Source: Streptomyces sp. RPT161 (GTDB taxonomy: Bacteria; Actinomycetota; Actinomycetes; Streptomycetales; Streptomycetaceae). From it: a DNA stretch of 64,000 nt. The stretch is taken from assembly GCF_027533845.1 (NCBI RefSeq), contig NZ_JAPZVN010000011.1, positions 167,628-231,627 on the forward strand. The letters run 5' to 3'. Position 1 is the stretch's first letter. Every line of letters starts with the position of its first letter. The position numbers were made by a program, and so were the translations under genes. This document shows, one piece after another, positions 17,239 through 27,024 of this stretch. The notes under the pieces were generated by a model. That model saw only the letters and a program-made list of their open reading frames with translations, was not told the origin of the DNA and did no database searches.

Positions 17239-17886
17239 TCACCGCTCCCTGAGCGACAGGGCGGCCTTGCGGTCGCGGGCCAGGTGGTCCACCAGTCCGT
17301 ACGCCACGGCGCCGGGGCCGTCCAGGACCGTGACGCGTTCCAGATCGTCGTGGATCCGTTCCAACCGCTGGCCGGTGTGCTCGGCGAGCAGTCGCTCCGT
17401 CAGCTCCCGTTGCCGACGGATCTCGTCGGCCTGGATCTCCAGGTCGGAGGGCTGGCCGCGGACCGGCTCCGGGATGCCCGGCTGCTCCAGGAACACCCGC
17501 GAGCTGGGCAGCGCCAGCCGCTTGCCCGCGGTGCCCGCCGCCAGGAGTACGGCCGCGGCGGAGCCCGCCTGGCCCAGGCAGACCGTCTGGATGTCGCAGG
17601 TGATGAACCGCATGGTGTCGTAGACCGCCGACATCGCGGTGAACGATCCGCCAGGCGAGTTGATGTAGAGCTGGATGTCCTGTTCCGGAGCGGCGTGTTC
17701 CAGGTGCAGTAGCTGCGCCATCACATCGTTCGCCGAGGTGTCGTCGATGGGCGCGCCGAGGAAGACCACCCGCTCGGAGAGCAGCTTGGAGTACGGATCC
17801 ATCGTGCGCAGGCCGTGGGTGGTGCGTTCGGTGAACTCCGGAAGGACAAATCGGGCGGTTGGCCGGATCATGCTCCACACCTCCAT
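17239..17886 (-). CDS. ClpP-like protein lacking catalytic His and Asp
   Basis: A 215-residue ClpP-fold protein. The fold landmarks are intact: [13 protein letters not shown] near the N-terminus, [19 protein letters not shown], the nucleophile in GQAGSAA (Ser109) and the C-terminal AYGLVDHL. But ClpP's RVMIHQP is here RVFLEQPG, so the catalytic His is Glu134. The E-R-D of the third triad residue is E-R-V (Val185). Thus only Ser remains. It could be a structural subunit in a mixed ClpP ring, a regulator, or have different chemistry. Two of the streptomycete ClpP paralogues work as hetero-rings, which makes a pseudo-subunit plausible. It is divergent from an antitoxin gene and followed by a small unknown. 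Confidence 0.88.
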   Translation of the reverse strand: MEVWSMIRPTARFVLPEFTERTTHGLRTMDPYSKLLSERVVFLGAPIDDTSANDVMAQLLHLEHAAPEQDIQLYINSPGGSFTAMSAVYDTMRFITCDIQTVCLGQAGSAAAVLLAAGTAGKRLALPSSRVFLEQPGIPEPVRGQPSDLEIQADEIRRQRELTERLLAEHTGQRLERIHDDLERVTVLDGPGAVAYGLVDHLARDRKAALSLRER

Positions 17887-17949
17887 GGCGCAGGCGCGCC
17901 GCTGGGAACCATCCCGCCGTGAGGCCAGGAAGTGGCTCGTCTGTAAAAA

Positions 17950-17966
17950 ATGTACAGGACGTACAT
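17950..17966. promoter_or_regulatory. TGTACA-type palindrome, likely antitoxin operator
   Basis: ATGTAC-AGGAC-GTACAT is a perfect 6-bp inverted repeat with a 5-base spacer. It sits in the 97-base gap between the divergent ClpP-like and Phd/YefM-like genes. YefM-family antitoxins bind TGTACA-core palindromes, so autoregulation of the antitoxin, with effects on the clpP-like promoter, is a reasonable reading. Confidence 0.6.
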
Positions 17967-17983
17967 CCCGTTATGATGGGAGC

Positions 17984-18277
17984 ATGGCGCACGAAGTTCC
18001 GGTGACACAAGCCCGAGCCGAACTCGCGGAACTGATCAACCGCGTGGTCTACGGCGGTGAACGGGTCGTCGTGACACGGCACGGCAAGCCCCTCGTCGCC
18101 CTGGTGTCCGCCGCTGACCTGCGGCGACTCGAAGAGGGCGACGAGCAGAGCCAGGAGCCGGTGATCAGCACCGTCTCCACCCAGGTCCCCGGCGCGTCCG
18201 CCACCGGCGAACGCCGCCGCTTCGGCATCGCCGCCCAGCACATCGAACCGGGGACGCCCCGCCGCGACACCACCTGA
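17984..18277 (+). CDS. Orphan Phd/YefM-family antitoxin-like protein
   Basis: A 97-residue protein. Residues 1-50 are the Phd/YefM DNA-binding fold: MAHEVPVTQARAELAELINR, then GGERVVVTRHGKPLVALVSA and DLRRLE. The C-terminal tail (about 45 residues, polar, GERRRFGIAAQHIEPG) would be the disordered toxin-neutralising part. No RelE, YoeB or Doc-type toxin follows: the next gene, 201 bases on, is ureA. So it is an orphan, or its partner is elsewhere. The ATG at 17984 is very close to the TGTACA palindrome, leaving a short leader. Confidence 0.8.
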   Translation: MAHEVPVTQARAELAELINRVVYGGERVVVTRHGKPLVALVSAADLRRLEEGDEQSQEPVISTVSTQVPGASATGERRRFGIAAQHIEPGTPRRDTT

Positions 18278-18339
18278 CCGCCCGAAACCCCCTACGCGGG
18301 GCGTCCTTTACGCGGTGGAAACAGCGCCGAACCCATGGC

Positions 18340-18355
18340 GTAACCACCCTGCAAA
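18340..18355 (+). promoter_or_regulatory. GlnR-box-like element upstream of ureA
   Basis: GTAAC-CACCCT-GCAAA fits the GlnR box pattern gTnAC-n6-GaAAc with two mismatches in the second half. It lies 124 bases before ureA. A likely -10 (TACAGT, about 18396-18401) follows. GlnR is known to control ureA in S. coelicolor, so nitrogen regulation is expected; this site is a candidate, not proof. Confidence 0.45.
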
Positions 18356-18478
18356 ATCCTGGGAAGCGGCAGGTCAAGTGCGGTTTCGCCGGGGGTACAG
18401 TGCGGGCGGTGCCGTCCCGGGAGGGGCGATCGCGCCAAGTGCTCCGGTCGGTCACCAGGTCAACTGTGAGGTGTGCGC

Positions 18479-18781
18479 ATGCAACTGACTCCGCATGAGC
18501 AGGAGCGCCTGCTGATCCATGTCGCGGCCGATGTGGCGGAGAAGCGACGGGCCCGGGGGCTGAAGCTCAACCACCCGGAGGCCGTGGCGCTGATCACCTC
18601 GCACGTACTGGAAGGCGCCAGGGACGGCAACACGGTCGCCGAACTGATGGCCTCCGGCCGCAAGGTGCTCACCCGGGGCGAGGTGATGGACGGCATCCCG
18701 GAGATGCTGCACTCGGTACAGGTCGAGGCCACCTTCCCGGACGGCACCAAGCTGGTCACCGTCCATGACCCGATCGTCTGA
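18479..18781 (+). CDS. ureA: Urease gamma subunit
   Basis: The 100-residue small subunit of the nickel urease complex (UreA-UreB-UreC)3, which hydrolyses urea to ammonia and carbamate. It has the full family pattern: [54 protein letters not shown] and [20 protein letters not shown]. The ATG at 18479 lies behind GAGGTG; an in-frame GTG two codons upstream is possible. It opens the ureABCFGD operon. Confidence 0.97.
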   Translation: MQLTPHEQERLLIHVAADVAEKRRARGLKLNHPEAVALITSHVLEGARDGNTVAELMASGRKVLTRGEVMDGIPEMLHSVQVEATFPDGTKLVTVHDPIV

Positions 18782-18806
18782 ACCGGCTGACAGGACAGGG
18801 CACTTC

Positions 18807-19118
18807 ATGATCCCCGGAGAGATCCTCCTCGCCGACGCGCCGGTAACCCTCAACGAGGGCAGGCCGATCACCCGGCTCACCGTGCTCAATACCGGCGACC
18901 GACCGGTACAGGTCGGCTCGCACTACCACTTCGCCGAGGCCAACCCCGCACTGGGCTTCGACCGGGCCGCCGCCCACGGGCTGCGCCTGGGGATCGCCGC
19001 GGGCACCGCCGTACGCTTCGAGCCCGGCATCCCGGTCGAGGTCGCACTGGTGCCCATCGCGGGCGCCCGGATCGTCGCGGGACTGCGCGGCCAGACGGCG
19101 GGGGCACTGGATGACTGA
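18807..19118 (+). CDS. ureB: Urease beta subunit
   Basis: The 103-residue beta chain of urease, here separate from gamma as usual in streptomycetes. Conserved parts: [20 protein letters not shown], the [21 protein letters not shown] strand pair and GKxVRFEPG-type [19 protein letters not shown]. It begins 25 bases after ureA and its stop overlaps the first codons of ureC by eight bases, so it is coupled. Confidence 0.96.
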   Translation: MIPGEILLADAPVTLNEGRPITRLTVLNTGDRPVQVGSHYHFAEANPALGFDRAAAHGLRLGIAAGTAVRFEPGIPVEVALVPIAGARIVAGLRGQTAGALDD

Positions 19119-20853
19119 GTCCGTTCACCCGCCGGTCCGGCTCGACCGCGCCGGGTACGCCGACCTGTTCGGCCCCACCACCGGCGACCGGATCCGGCTC
19201 GCCGACACCAGCCTGCTGATCGAGATCGAGCGGGACCTGTCCGGCGGGCCCGGCAACTGCGGCGACGAGGCGGTCTTCGGCGGCGGCAAGGTGATCCGCG
19301 AGTCGATGGGACAGTCCAGGGTCACCCGGGCGCAGGGTGCACCGGACACCGTGATCACCGGCGCGGTGATCCTCGACCACTGGGGGATCATCAAGGCCGA
19401 TATTGGTATCCGCGATGGACGTATATCCGCCATCGGCAAGGCGGGTAATCCCGAGACCATGGACGGCGTCCATCCGGGACTGGTCATCGGGCCGGAGACG
19501 GAGATCATCGCCGGAAACGGCAGGATCGTCACCGCGGGCGCCATCGACGCGCATGTCCACTTCATCTGCCCGCAGTTGGTCGACGAGGCGCTGTCCTCCG
19601 GGGTGACCACCCTGGTCGGCGGCGGTACCGGCCCGGCCGAGGGCAGCAAGGCCACCACCATCACCCCGGGGGCCTGGCACCTTGAGCGGATGTTCCAGGC
19701 GCTGGACTGCTCGCCGGTCAACATCGGCCTGCTGGGCAAGGGCAACACGGTCAGCGCCGAGTCGATGTACGACCAGCTGCGCGCCGGAGTCATCGGCTTC
19801 AAGGTGCACGAGGACTGGGGCGCCACCCCGGCCGCCATCGACGCCTGTCTGACGGTCTGCGAGGCCAGCGGGGCGCAACTCGCCATCCACACGGACACCT
19901 TGAACGAGGCCGGGTTCGTGGAGGACACCCTGGCCGCGATCGCCGGACGCGGTATTCACGCCTACCACACGGAAGGTGCGGGCGGTGGACACGCGCCGGA
20001 CATCATCACGGTGGTCTCCCGGCCGAACGTACTGCCGTCCTCGACCAATCCGACCCGACCGCACACCATCAACACCGTTGAGGAGCACCTCGACATGCTG
20101 ATGGTCTGCCACCACCTCAACCCGACGGTGCCCGAGGACCTGGCCTTCGCCGAGTCCCGTATCCGGCCGTCCACCATCGCCGCCGAGGATGTACTGCACG
20201 ACCTCGGCGCGATATCCATCATCTCCTCGGACTCACAGGCGATGGGCCGGATCGGTGAGGTCGTGCTCCGCACCTGGCAGACCGCCCATGTGATGAAGGA
20301 GCGCCGGGGCGCCCTGCCGGGCGACGGCCGGGCGGACAACCAGCGTGCTCGTCGATATGTCGCCAAATACACCATCAACCCCGCGGTAGCCCAGGGCCTC
20401 GACCGCGAGATCGGCTCGGTCGAGGAGGGAAAGCTCGCCGACCTCGTGCTGTGGGAGCCCGCGTTCTTCGGCGTAAAACCACAACTGGTCATCAAAGGCG
20501 GGCAGATCGCGTACGCGCAGATGGGCGACGCCAACGCCTCCATCCCGACCCCGCAACCGCTGCTGCCCCGGCCGATGTTCGGCGCGACGGGCCGGGCGCC
20601 GGGCGGCAACTCGGTCAACTTCGTGACCTCGTCAGCGCTCGACGCCGGACTCGCCGACCGGCTGGACCTCGGCAAGCGGTTCACCGCCATCGGCAGCACC
20701 CGCGCCGTCACCAAGGCGGACATGCGGCAGAACGACGCCCTGCCGCGGGTGGAGGTCGACCCGGACTCGTTCACGGTGCGCATCGACGGGGAGGTCATCG
20801 ATCCGGCGCCGGCCGCCCAACTGCCCATGGCCCAGCGCTACTTCCTGTTCTGA
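19111..20853 (+). CDS. ureC: Urease alpha subunit (catalytic)
   Basis: The 580-residue nickel-binding amidohydrolase subunit. Signature residues are all visible: [10 protein letters not shown] (first two nickel-ligand His), the carbamylated lysine in [19 protein letters not shown] and [10 protein letters not shown] (further ligands and active-site flap), and the Asp ligand in [14 protein letters not shown]-terminal [18 protein letters not shown] and C-terminal [10 protein letters not shown] are standard. Length is slightly over the usual 567-573. Translationally coupled to ureB. Activity needs the accessory genes that follow. Confidence 0.98.
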   Translation: MTESVHPPVRLDRAGYADLFGPTTGDRIRLADTSLLIEIERDLSGGPGNCGDEAVFGGGKVIRESMGQSRVTRAQGAPDTVITGAVILDHWGIIKADIGIRDGRISAIGKAGNPETMDGVHPGLVIGPETEIIAGNGRIVTAGAIDAHVHFICPQLVDEALSSGVTTLVGGGTGPAEGSKATTITPGAWHLERMFQALDCSPVNIGLLGKGNTVSAESMYDQLRAGVIGFKVHEDWGATPAAIDACLTVCEASGAQLAIHTDTLNEAGFVEDTLAAIAGRGIHAYHTEGAGGGHAPDIITVVSRPNVLPSSTNPTRPHTINTVEEHLDMLMVCHHLNPTVPEDLAFAESRIRPSTIAAEDVLHDLGAISIISSDSQAMGRIGEVVLRTWQTAHVMKERRGALPGDGRADNQRARRYVAKYTINPAVAQGLDREIGSVEEGKLADLVLWEPAFFGVKPQLVIKGGQIAYAQMGDANASIPTPQPLLPRPMFGATGRAPGGNSVNFVTSSALDAGLADRLDLGKRFTAIGSTRAVTKADMRQNDALPRVEVDPDSFTVRIDGEVIDPAPAAQLPMAQRYFLF

Positions 20854-20869
20854 GGCGCGAGGACACGGC

Positions 20870-21559
20870 ATGACGACCACCACGACCGGCCGCGCCGCGC
20901 TGCTGGTCCTCGCCGACGGCCGCTTTCCGGCGGGCGGGCACGCCCACTCCGGTGGCGCCGAGGCCGCGGTGGCGGCCGGACGGGTGCACGACGCGGTGTC
21001 CCTGGAGGCGTTCTGCCGGGGACGGCTGGGCACCGCCGGGCTGGTCGCCGCCGCACTCGCCGCCGCCGCGGCGGCCGGCGTGGATCCGCTGCTGCTGGAC
21101 GAGGCAGCCGACGCCCGTACCCCCTCGCCCGCGCTGCGGGCGACCGGCCGCAAGCTCGGCCGCCAGTTGATGCGGGCGGCGCGCGCCTGCTGGCCGTCGC
21201 CCGCCCTCGACGCACTGGCGGCGGCCCGACCGCGCGGCGTCCACCAGCCGGTGGTCCTCGGACTGGCCGCCGCCGCGGCCGGACTCGGGCCGCTGGACGC
21301 GGCGTACGCGGCGGCGTACGAGGCGGTCAGCGGACCGGCGACGGCGGCAGTGCGGCTGCTCAGCCTCGATCCGTTCGACGCCACCGCCGTGCTCGCCCGG
21401 CTCGCCCCCGAACTGGACCATGTCGCCCAACGGGCCGTGCTGGCCGCCGAGTCGGCGCTCGACAGCGATGTCGACGCGCTACCGGCCGCCTCCGCGCCAC
21501 TGCTGGAGATCGCCGCGGAACAGCACGCCGCCTGGCCCGTCCGCCTCTTCGCCTCCTAG
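20870..21559 (+). CDS. ureF: Urease accessory protein UreF
   Basis: A 229-residue all-helical protein that works with UreG and UreD/H to insert nickel into apo-urease. The family start [19 protein letters not shown] is clear, followed by alanine-rich helices and [19 protein letters not shown] and [20 protein letters not shown]. It starts 16 bases after ureC. Sequence is divergent from enterobacterial UreF but typical of actinobacteria. Confidence 0.93.
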   Translation: MTTTTTGRAALLVLADGRFPAGGHAHSGGAEAAVAAGRVHDAVSLEAFCRGRLGTAGLVAAALAAAAAAGVDPLLLDEAADARTPSPALRATGRKLGRQLMRAARACWPSPALDALAAARPRGVHQPVVLGLAAAAAGLGPLDAAYAAAYEAVSGPATAAVRLLSLDPFDATAVLARLAPELDHVAQRAVLAAESALDSDVDALPAASAPLLEIAAEQHAAWPVRLFAS

Positions 21560-21590
21560 CCCACCCGTACCCCACCGCCCGGAGCCGACC

Positions 21591-22330
<740 letters not shown>

Positions 22331-22334
<4 letters not shown>

Positions 22335-23140
22335 CCACCGTCGCGCTGCCCTGCGCCGCTCCCAGCGGGGTGCGCGCCACCGCGCGGATCGTGGCCACTC
22401 CGGACGGCCGTGGCGGCACGGCGCTGCCGGTGCTCGACGGGGCGGGACCGCTGGCGCTGCGCCGCACCCGGTCGGCCCGGCCGGGTGCCGCCCAGGTCAC
22501 GGTGGTCGGGGCGATGAGCGCGCCGCTGGGCGGCGACCACCTCTCGCTCCGGGCGCGGGTGCTGCCCGGGGCACGGCTGACGGTGGGCTCGGCGGCGGCC
22601 ACGGTCTCACTGCCGGGGCGGAACGGGGCGCGCGCCGGGTACGACGTGCGGCTGACCGTGGGAGCGGGCGCGGAGCTGCGCTGGTTGCCGGAGCCGTTGA
22701 TCGCGGCGGCCGGCAGCGATCTGGCGATGACCACCCGGGTGGAGCTGGCCGAAGGGGCCCGGCTCGTGCTGCGTGAGGAGTTGGTGCTGGGCCGGGCGGG
22801 GGAGCAGCCGGGACGGCTGGCGAGCAGGCTGACCGTACGCGGGGGCGGCCGGACGCTGCTCGACCAGGAGATCGCCGTCGGTCCCGGGGCGCCGGGATGG
22901 TCGGGGCCCGCGGTGCTCGACCGGTACCGGGCGATGGGCCAACTCCTCGTCGTGGAGCCGCGTTTCGAGGAGCACGCCCCGCCCGCGGCGGCGCTGCCGT
23001 CGGACCCGGCCGAGGGGGAGGCGTTGCTCACCCCGCTCGCCGGACCGGCCGTCCTGGTAACCGCGCTGGCCCGGGACGCCTTGACGGCTCGTCGACTGCT
23101 GGACGCCGGCCACGCGGCGGTGGCGCCCTCGGCGGGGTAG
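22331..23140 (+). CDS. ureD: Urease accessory protein UreD
   Basis: A 269-residue scaffold that binds apo-urease together with UreF and UreG. It is recognisable by [56 protein letters not shown] and [20 protein letters not shown], the last being the most conserved family block. It is the last urease gene and overlaps ureG by four bases. No nickel permease gene follows in the window. Confidence 0.93.
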
Positions 23141-23338
23141 CCGCCGCCGCTGGTCGGCTGCTCTACGCCAAGCGGCGGCACTGGGATGGCGGTGGGTCAA
23201 CCCGCGGGCGAGTCTTACGAAATGGTAAAGAATCCTTGGGAACGCCTGTGCCGATCCTGTGGCCGAACGCCAAGATCCTCTTGCACCTGCTTGATCGATG
23301 CCGCTGTCAGCGGCACTCCAGCAGAGAGGGGAAATTCT

Positions 23339-24922
23339 TTGAGACGCATTGCCGTGCTCGGCGCCACCGGGGCCCTGCTCGCGGGTACCATCGCCGCGGC
23401 TCCCGTGGCCACCGCCGGGGACCTTACGCCGGGCGGTGCCGCACAGGGGGTGAGTGCCGAGGCGCGCGGGGTGGGCGTCGCGGCAGCACGTGCCGCGAAG
23501 GCCGGTGTCCACTGGACCGACTGCCCGACCGCGTGGGGGCTCAAGTCCCCCGTCCAGTGCGGGTATGTGACGGTTCCCATCGACTACGCGCACCCCGACG
23601 GGCCGTCCATCAGGCTCGCCGTGGACCGGGTCCGCAGTACCGGCACCCCGGCTCAGCGCCAGGGTTCGCTGGTGTACAACCCGGGTGGACCGGGCGGCTC
23701 CGGGATGAAGTTCCCGACCCGGGTCACCACCAAGAACCCGTTGTGGACCAAGATCGCCCAGGCCTACGACTTCGTGGGCTTCGATCCGCGCGGCGTCGGG
23801 CGCTCCGCCCCGATCAGCTGCGAGGACCCGCGCGAGTTCGCCAAGGCCCCCAAGGCCGACCCGGTACCCGCGGACGCGGCCGACAAGCTGGCGCAGCGCA
23901 AGCTGGCCAAGGAGTACGCGGACGGGTGCGCGCAGCGCAGCGGGGCGCTGCTGCGCTACATGACCACGCCCAACACCGCCCGCGACATGGACGTCATCCG
24001 CGCCGCGCTCGGTGACAGGAAGCTCAACTACCTCGGCGTCTCGTACGGCACGTATCTGGGCGCGGTCTACGCGACGCTGTTCCCGACCCATGTGCGCCGC
24101 CTGCTGGTGGACAGCGTGGTCAATCCCGACCCGAAGGACATCTGGTACCAGAACAACCTCAGCCAGGATGTGGCCTTCGAGGGCCGGTGGAAGGACTTCG
24201 AGAACTGGGTCGCCCGGTACGACAGCGTGTACCACCTCGGCGGCACCCGGGCCAAGGTCCAGCAGCAGTGGCTGAGGCTGCGTGTCACCGCCAAGCGCCA
24301 GCCGATCGGCGGCGTGGTCGGCCCGGCCGAGCTGATCTCCTTCTTCCAGAACGCGCCCTACTACGACCAGTACTGGCCGATCATCGCCGACGCATGGGGC
24401 AAGTACGTCGCGGGTGACGCCCGGCCGCTGGTCAAGGCGGCGGGGCCGGACTACACGAACGCGGCGGCGGCGGAGAACTCGAACGCCGTCTACACGGCCG
24501 TGGAGTGCAACGACGCGCACTGGCCCACCAGTTGGAGGCGGTGGGACCGGGACAACACCGCGCTGAACGCCAAGTACCCGTTCATGACGTGGTCCAACGC
24601 GTGGATGAACCTGCCGTGCGCCACCTGGACCCAGCCGCAGCACACCCCGGTCGACGTCCGCTCGCACCAGGGGCTGCCGAGCGTGCTGATCGTGCAGAGC
24701 ACGCGTGACGCGGCGACCCCGTACTCCGGCGGGGTGGAGCTGCACCGCAGGCTGGCCGGCTCGGAGATGATCACTGAGCGGGGCGCGGGCTCGCACGGTG
24801 TGACGGGCCTGGTGAACCCGTGCATCAACGACCGGGTGACCGCCTACTTCGTGGACGGGCGGCTCGACGGCCACGACGTGACCTGCGGCCCGCACGCCGG
24901 GCCGGTGCCCAACGCCAAGTGA
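23339..24922 (+). CDS. tap: Secreted tripeptidyl aminopeptidase
   Basis: A 527-residue exported alpha/beta-hydrolase peptidase (S33 type) that removes N-terminal tripeptides, like Tap of Streptomyces lividans. The signal peptide is LRRIAVLGATGALLAGTIAA ending at ATAG. VYNPGGPGGSG forms the oxyanion strand, the nucleophile is in GVSYGTYLG, Asp in QSTRDAATPY and His in GAGSHGV. The start is best set at TTG 23339 behind GAGAGGGGAA; the frame is open further up, but those residues are not signal-like. It lies downstream of ureD as I recall in S. coelicolor (SCO1230). A 13-bp hairpin follows. Confidence 0.9.
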   Translation: MRRIAVLGATGALLAGTIAAAPVATAGDLTPGGAAQGVSAEARGVGVAAARAAKAGVHWTDCPTAWGLKSPVQCGYVTVPIDYAHPDGPSIRLAVDRVRSTGTPAQRQGSLVYNPGGPGGSGMKFPTRVTTKNPLWTKIAQAYDFVGFDPRGVGRSAPISCEDPREFAKAPKADPVPADAADKLAQRKLAKEYADGCAQRSGALLRYMTTPNTARDMDVIRAALGDRKLNYLGVSYGTYLGAVYATLFPTHVRRLLVDSVVNPDPKDIWYQNNLSQDVAFEGRWKDFENWVARYDSVYHLGGTRAKVQQQWLRLRVTAKRQPIGGVVGPAELISFFQNAPYYDQYWPIIADAWGKYVAGDARPLVKAAGPDYTNAAAAENSNAVYTAVECNDAHWPTSWRRWDRDNTALNAKYPFMTWSNAWMNLPCATWTQPQHTPVDVRSHQGLPSVLIVQSTRDAATPYSGGVELHRRLAGSEMITERGAGSHGVTGLVNPCINDRVTAYFVDGRLDGHDVTCGPHAGPVPNAK

Positions 24923-24946
24923 CTCCTGTTTGAACGCGGTTGATGT

Positions 24947-24978
24947 GGTGCCGTGCTCCTGAACGGGAGCGCGGCACC
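24947..24978 (+). terminator. Hairpin terminator after tap
   Basis: A stem of 13 pairs (GGTGCCGTGCTCC with its complement, one G-U pair, six-base loop) starts 25 bases after the tap stop. It resembles the other rho-independent-like GC hairpins of the window, which lack a U-run as is normal in streptomycetes. Confidence 0.7.
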
Positions 24979-25102
24979 GTCGTCTTCGGGGCGGAGGGCG
25001 GCGTGGTGGCAGGGCATGGCGACGCGTATTGCCAGTCGCGGGTATCGCGATATAACGTGAGTCTCGTCGTAGTCCGCGCACGCCGTGGAAGAGGAAGACC
25101 TG

Positions 25103-25735
25103 ATGTCCGCATCGGCCCCCGTACCCGACCCGGAACCCGCCCGACTGGCCAAGCTGCCCGGTGCCGCACCCGATCTGCGCGCCTCCGACGAGGAGCGGGA
25201 CCGGGTGGCCGCCGTTCTCGCGGACGCGCTGGCCACCGGACGGCTGGCACCCGAGGAGCACGCCGAGCGGCTTGAGGCGGTCTACGCCTCCCGTACCGTC
25301 GGTGACCTCGTCCCGATCACCCGGGACCTGCCCGTGCCCGCCGCCGAACCGGCGCCCGCGGCGCACCTCGACGCCGCGCCGGTCACGGCAGTGTTCAGCA
25401 AGATCCGCCGCGGTGGCCAGTGGCCGGTACCGCCGCTCACCGAGGTCCGCTCCACCTTCGGCGCCGCGGTGATCGACCTGCGGCACGCCGTCTTCACCCG
25501 GCGGGAGGTGGTCATCGACGCGAACTCGTTCGGCGGCAAGATCGAGATCCTGGTGCCGGACAACGCGCGGGTCTACGACACCGGCACCGCCCTGTTCGGT
25601 AAGCGTTCACTGCCCGGCGGCAAGGGGCCGCAGGGCGAGGACGGTCCCGTCGTCCGGATCACCGGGCGGTCGGTGTTCGGCCACGTACGGGTGATGCGTG
25701 GCGGATTCAAGTGGCCCTGGCGCGACTTGAGTTGA
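25103..25735 (+). CDS. DUF1707 domain protein with LiaF-like C-terminal part
   Basis: A 210-residue protein with no signal peptide or membrane segment. The N-terminal DUF1707 motif is DLRASDEERDRVAAVLADAL followed by GRLAPEEHAERLEAVYAS and TVGDLVPITRDLP. The C-terminal half (residues about 100-200) is a beta-helix-like fold, with RSTFGAAVIDLRHAVF and SFGGKIEILVPDNARVYDTG, related to the LiaF/DUF2154 group of cell-envelope stress proteins. Function unknown; DUF1707 often pairs with membrane or envelope domains. The ATG at 25103 has an AGAGGAAG site. Confidence 0.8.
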   Translation: MSASAPVPDPEPARLAKLPGAAPDLRASDEERDRVAAVLADALATGRLAPEEHAERLEAVYASRTVGDLVPITRDLPVPAAEPAPAAHLDAAPVTAVFSKIRRGGQWPVPPLTEVRSTFGAAVIDLRHAVFTRREVVIDANSFGGKIEILVPDNARVYDTGTALFGKRSLPGGKGPQGEDGPVVRITGRSVFGHVRVMRGGFKWPWRDLS

Positions 25736-25739
25736 CCGG

Positions 25740-26039
25740 TCAGCCGCGGAGGAAGTCGCGCAACCAGCGGTCCTTGGACGGGTAGTCGAACAACTCGTGG
25801 CCCCTGGGGAAGATCTCGGTCGGCCCGCCGGAGACGACGCGCCAGTCCCGGCCGCCCGGTGCGCCCCGGTCCACTCGGCGGTGGCTGGGAGCGACTCGAA
25901 GTACCCCGATTACCGGGCGGTAGCCCAACTCCCGTTCGGCCTCGGACAGATCGAGCACCATCGGATGTGGGGGCGACCACGGCGTACCGCCCACCGCCCG
26001 CGGGACCACGGGACCGGACGCGGCAACCGCTGTTCTCGA
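25740..26039 (-). pseudogene. C-terminal remnant of an NAD-dependent epimerase/dehydratase
   Basis: The minus-strand frame reads VLDLSEAERELGYRPV, the usual C-terminal motif of extended SDR epimerases. It then slips a frame to YFESLPATAEWTGAHRAAG and slips back to RDWRVVSGGPTEIFPRGHEL and FDYPSKDRW, again family-like. The two frameshifts compensate. Nothing of the Rossmann domain (GxxGxxG) is present upstream, where plsC ends. So this is a truncated, frameshifted tail, probably nonfunctional, convergent with the DUF1707 gene (5-base gap). Confidence 0.7.
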
Positions 26040-26057
26040 CGGGCGGACCCGTGGCCG

Positions 26058-26771
26058 CTAGGCGGGCCTGCGCAGGTGGTGGGTGGAACCGCCGTGTTCC
26101 GACTCGGCCTTGACGTCGGGGGCGTAGCGGTCGACGTACTCCTGACCGGACAGCTCCATGATCGCGTACATGATCTCGTCGACGATCGAGCGCAGCACGT
26201 ACCGGTCGTGTTCCATCCCCTCGAAGCGGGAGAAGTCCAGCGGCCTGCCGAACCGTATCGTCACCCGGCGGACCTTCGGCACCAGCCGCCCCGGCGGCTG
26301 GATCTCGAAGGTGCCGATCATCGCGCACGGCACCACGGGTGCGCGCGCCTGGAGCGCCATCACCGCCACTCCGGTGCGGCCCTTGTAGAGCCGTCCGTCG
26401 TGCGATCGGGTGCCCTCGGGGTAGACGCCCATCAGCTCACCGCGCTCCAGCACCCCGAGCGCCTCCGCGACGGCCGGGTGCGCCGCCTTCCCGCCGGTAC
26501 GGTCCACGGGGATCTGGCCCGCGCTGCGGAAGAACGAGGCGATCAGCGCGCCCTTCAGGCCCGGACCGGTGAAGTACTCCTGCTTGGCGAGGAAGGTGAT
26601 CCGGCGCGGCAGCACGGCGGGCATCAGGAAGTGGTCGGAGAAGGAGAGGTGATTGCCCGCGATGATCGCCGGACCCTCCTCCGGTATGTTCTCCAGCCCT
26701 TCGATACGCGGGCGGAACAGCAGCTTCAGCAGCGGCCCGAGCACCACGTACTTCAGAACGTAATAGAACAC
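26058..26771 (-). CDS. plsC: 1-acyl-sn-glycerol-3-phosphate acyltransferase
   Basis: A 237-residue PlsC-family membrane-associated acyltransferase making phosphatidic acid. The catalytic H-x4-D is GNHLSFSDHFLMP, the substrate block is YPEGTRSHDGRLYKGRTG, and VVPCAMIGTFEIQPPG is the last family motif. The N-terminus MFYYVLKYVVLGPLLKLLF is a membrane-binding helix. It is followed by the remnant epimerase and preceded 13 bases away by a 60-residue membrane peptide gene that may be co-transcribed. Confidence 0.92.
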   Translation of the reverse strand: MFYYVLKYVVLGPLLKLLFRPRIEGLENIPEEGPAIIAGNHLSFSDHFLMPAVLPRRITFLAKQEYFTGPGLKGALIASFFRSAGQIPVDRTGGKAAHPAVAEALGVLERGELMGVYPEGTRSHDGRLYKGRTGVAVMALQARAPVVPCAMIGTFEIQPPGRLVPKVRRVTIRFGRPLDFSRFEGMEHDRYVLRSIVDEIMYAIMELSGQEYVDRYAPDVKAESEHGGSTHHLRRPA

Positions 26772-26784
26772 TGCGGACGCCTCC

Positions 26785-26967
26785 TCAGGTCCGCCGGGTC
26801 AGCGCGGTGCCCGTGGTCAGCAGCCCCAGCACCACCCAGCCGAACCACAGCCACCCGTTGCTGCCCAGCGCCACGGTGTACGCGGTGACCACCACCAGGA
26901 CCACCAACGTGCACACCGTCATCGCCTTCGCGGATCCCGGCATCGCCCCAGCCACCTCCGAAACCAT
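26785..26967 (-). CDS. Small two-helix membrane protein
   Basis: A 60-residue protein with two hydrophobic helices (TVCTLVVLVVVTAYTVAL and WLWFGWVVLGLLTTGTAL) and a basic C-terminus LTRRT. The short turn between them is GSNG. I know no function. It sits upstream of plsC on the same strand, so it may help a membrane lipid step, but that is only a positional guess. It starts with ATG (MVSEVAGAMPGS) directly after the ctaG terminator hairpin. Confidence 0.65.
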   Translation of the reverse strand: MVSEVAGAMPGSAKAMTVCTLVVLVVVTAYTVALGSNGWLWFGWVVLGLLTTGTALTRRT

Positions 26968-27005
26968 CGTCGCCCCGCAGCGGTGCCTACCGCTACGGGG
27001 CGACG
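26968..27005 (-). terminator. Hairpin terminator after ctaG
   Basis: CGTCGCCCCG (26968-26977) pairs with CGGGGCGACG (26996-27005), with an inner AGCGGT/ACCGCT stem. It lies 20 bases past the ctaG stop and directly before the small membrane protein gene. Confidence 0.75.
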
Positions 27006-27024
27006 ACGGATAACGCGCGCCGGG

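Noticed and set aside
22607..25486. A 959-codon open frame opposite ureD, tap and the DUF1707 gene.
   Set aside because: It crosses three real genes and two intergenic gaps, is Arg/Gly/His-rich and has no domain; a GC-bias shadow.
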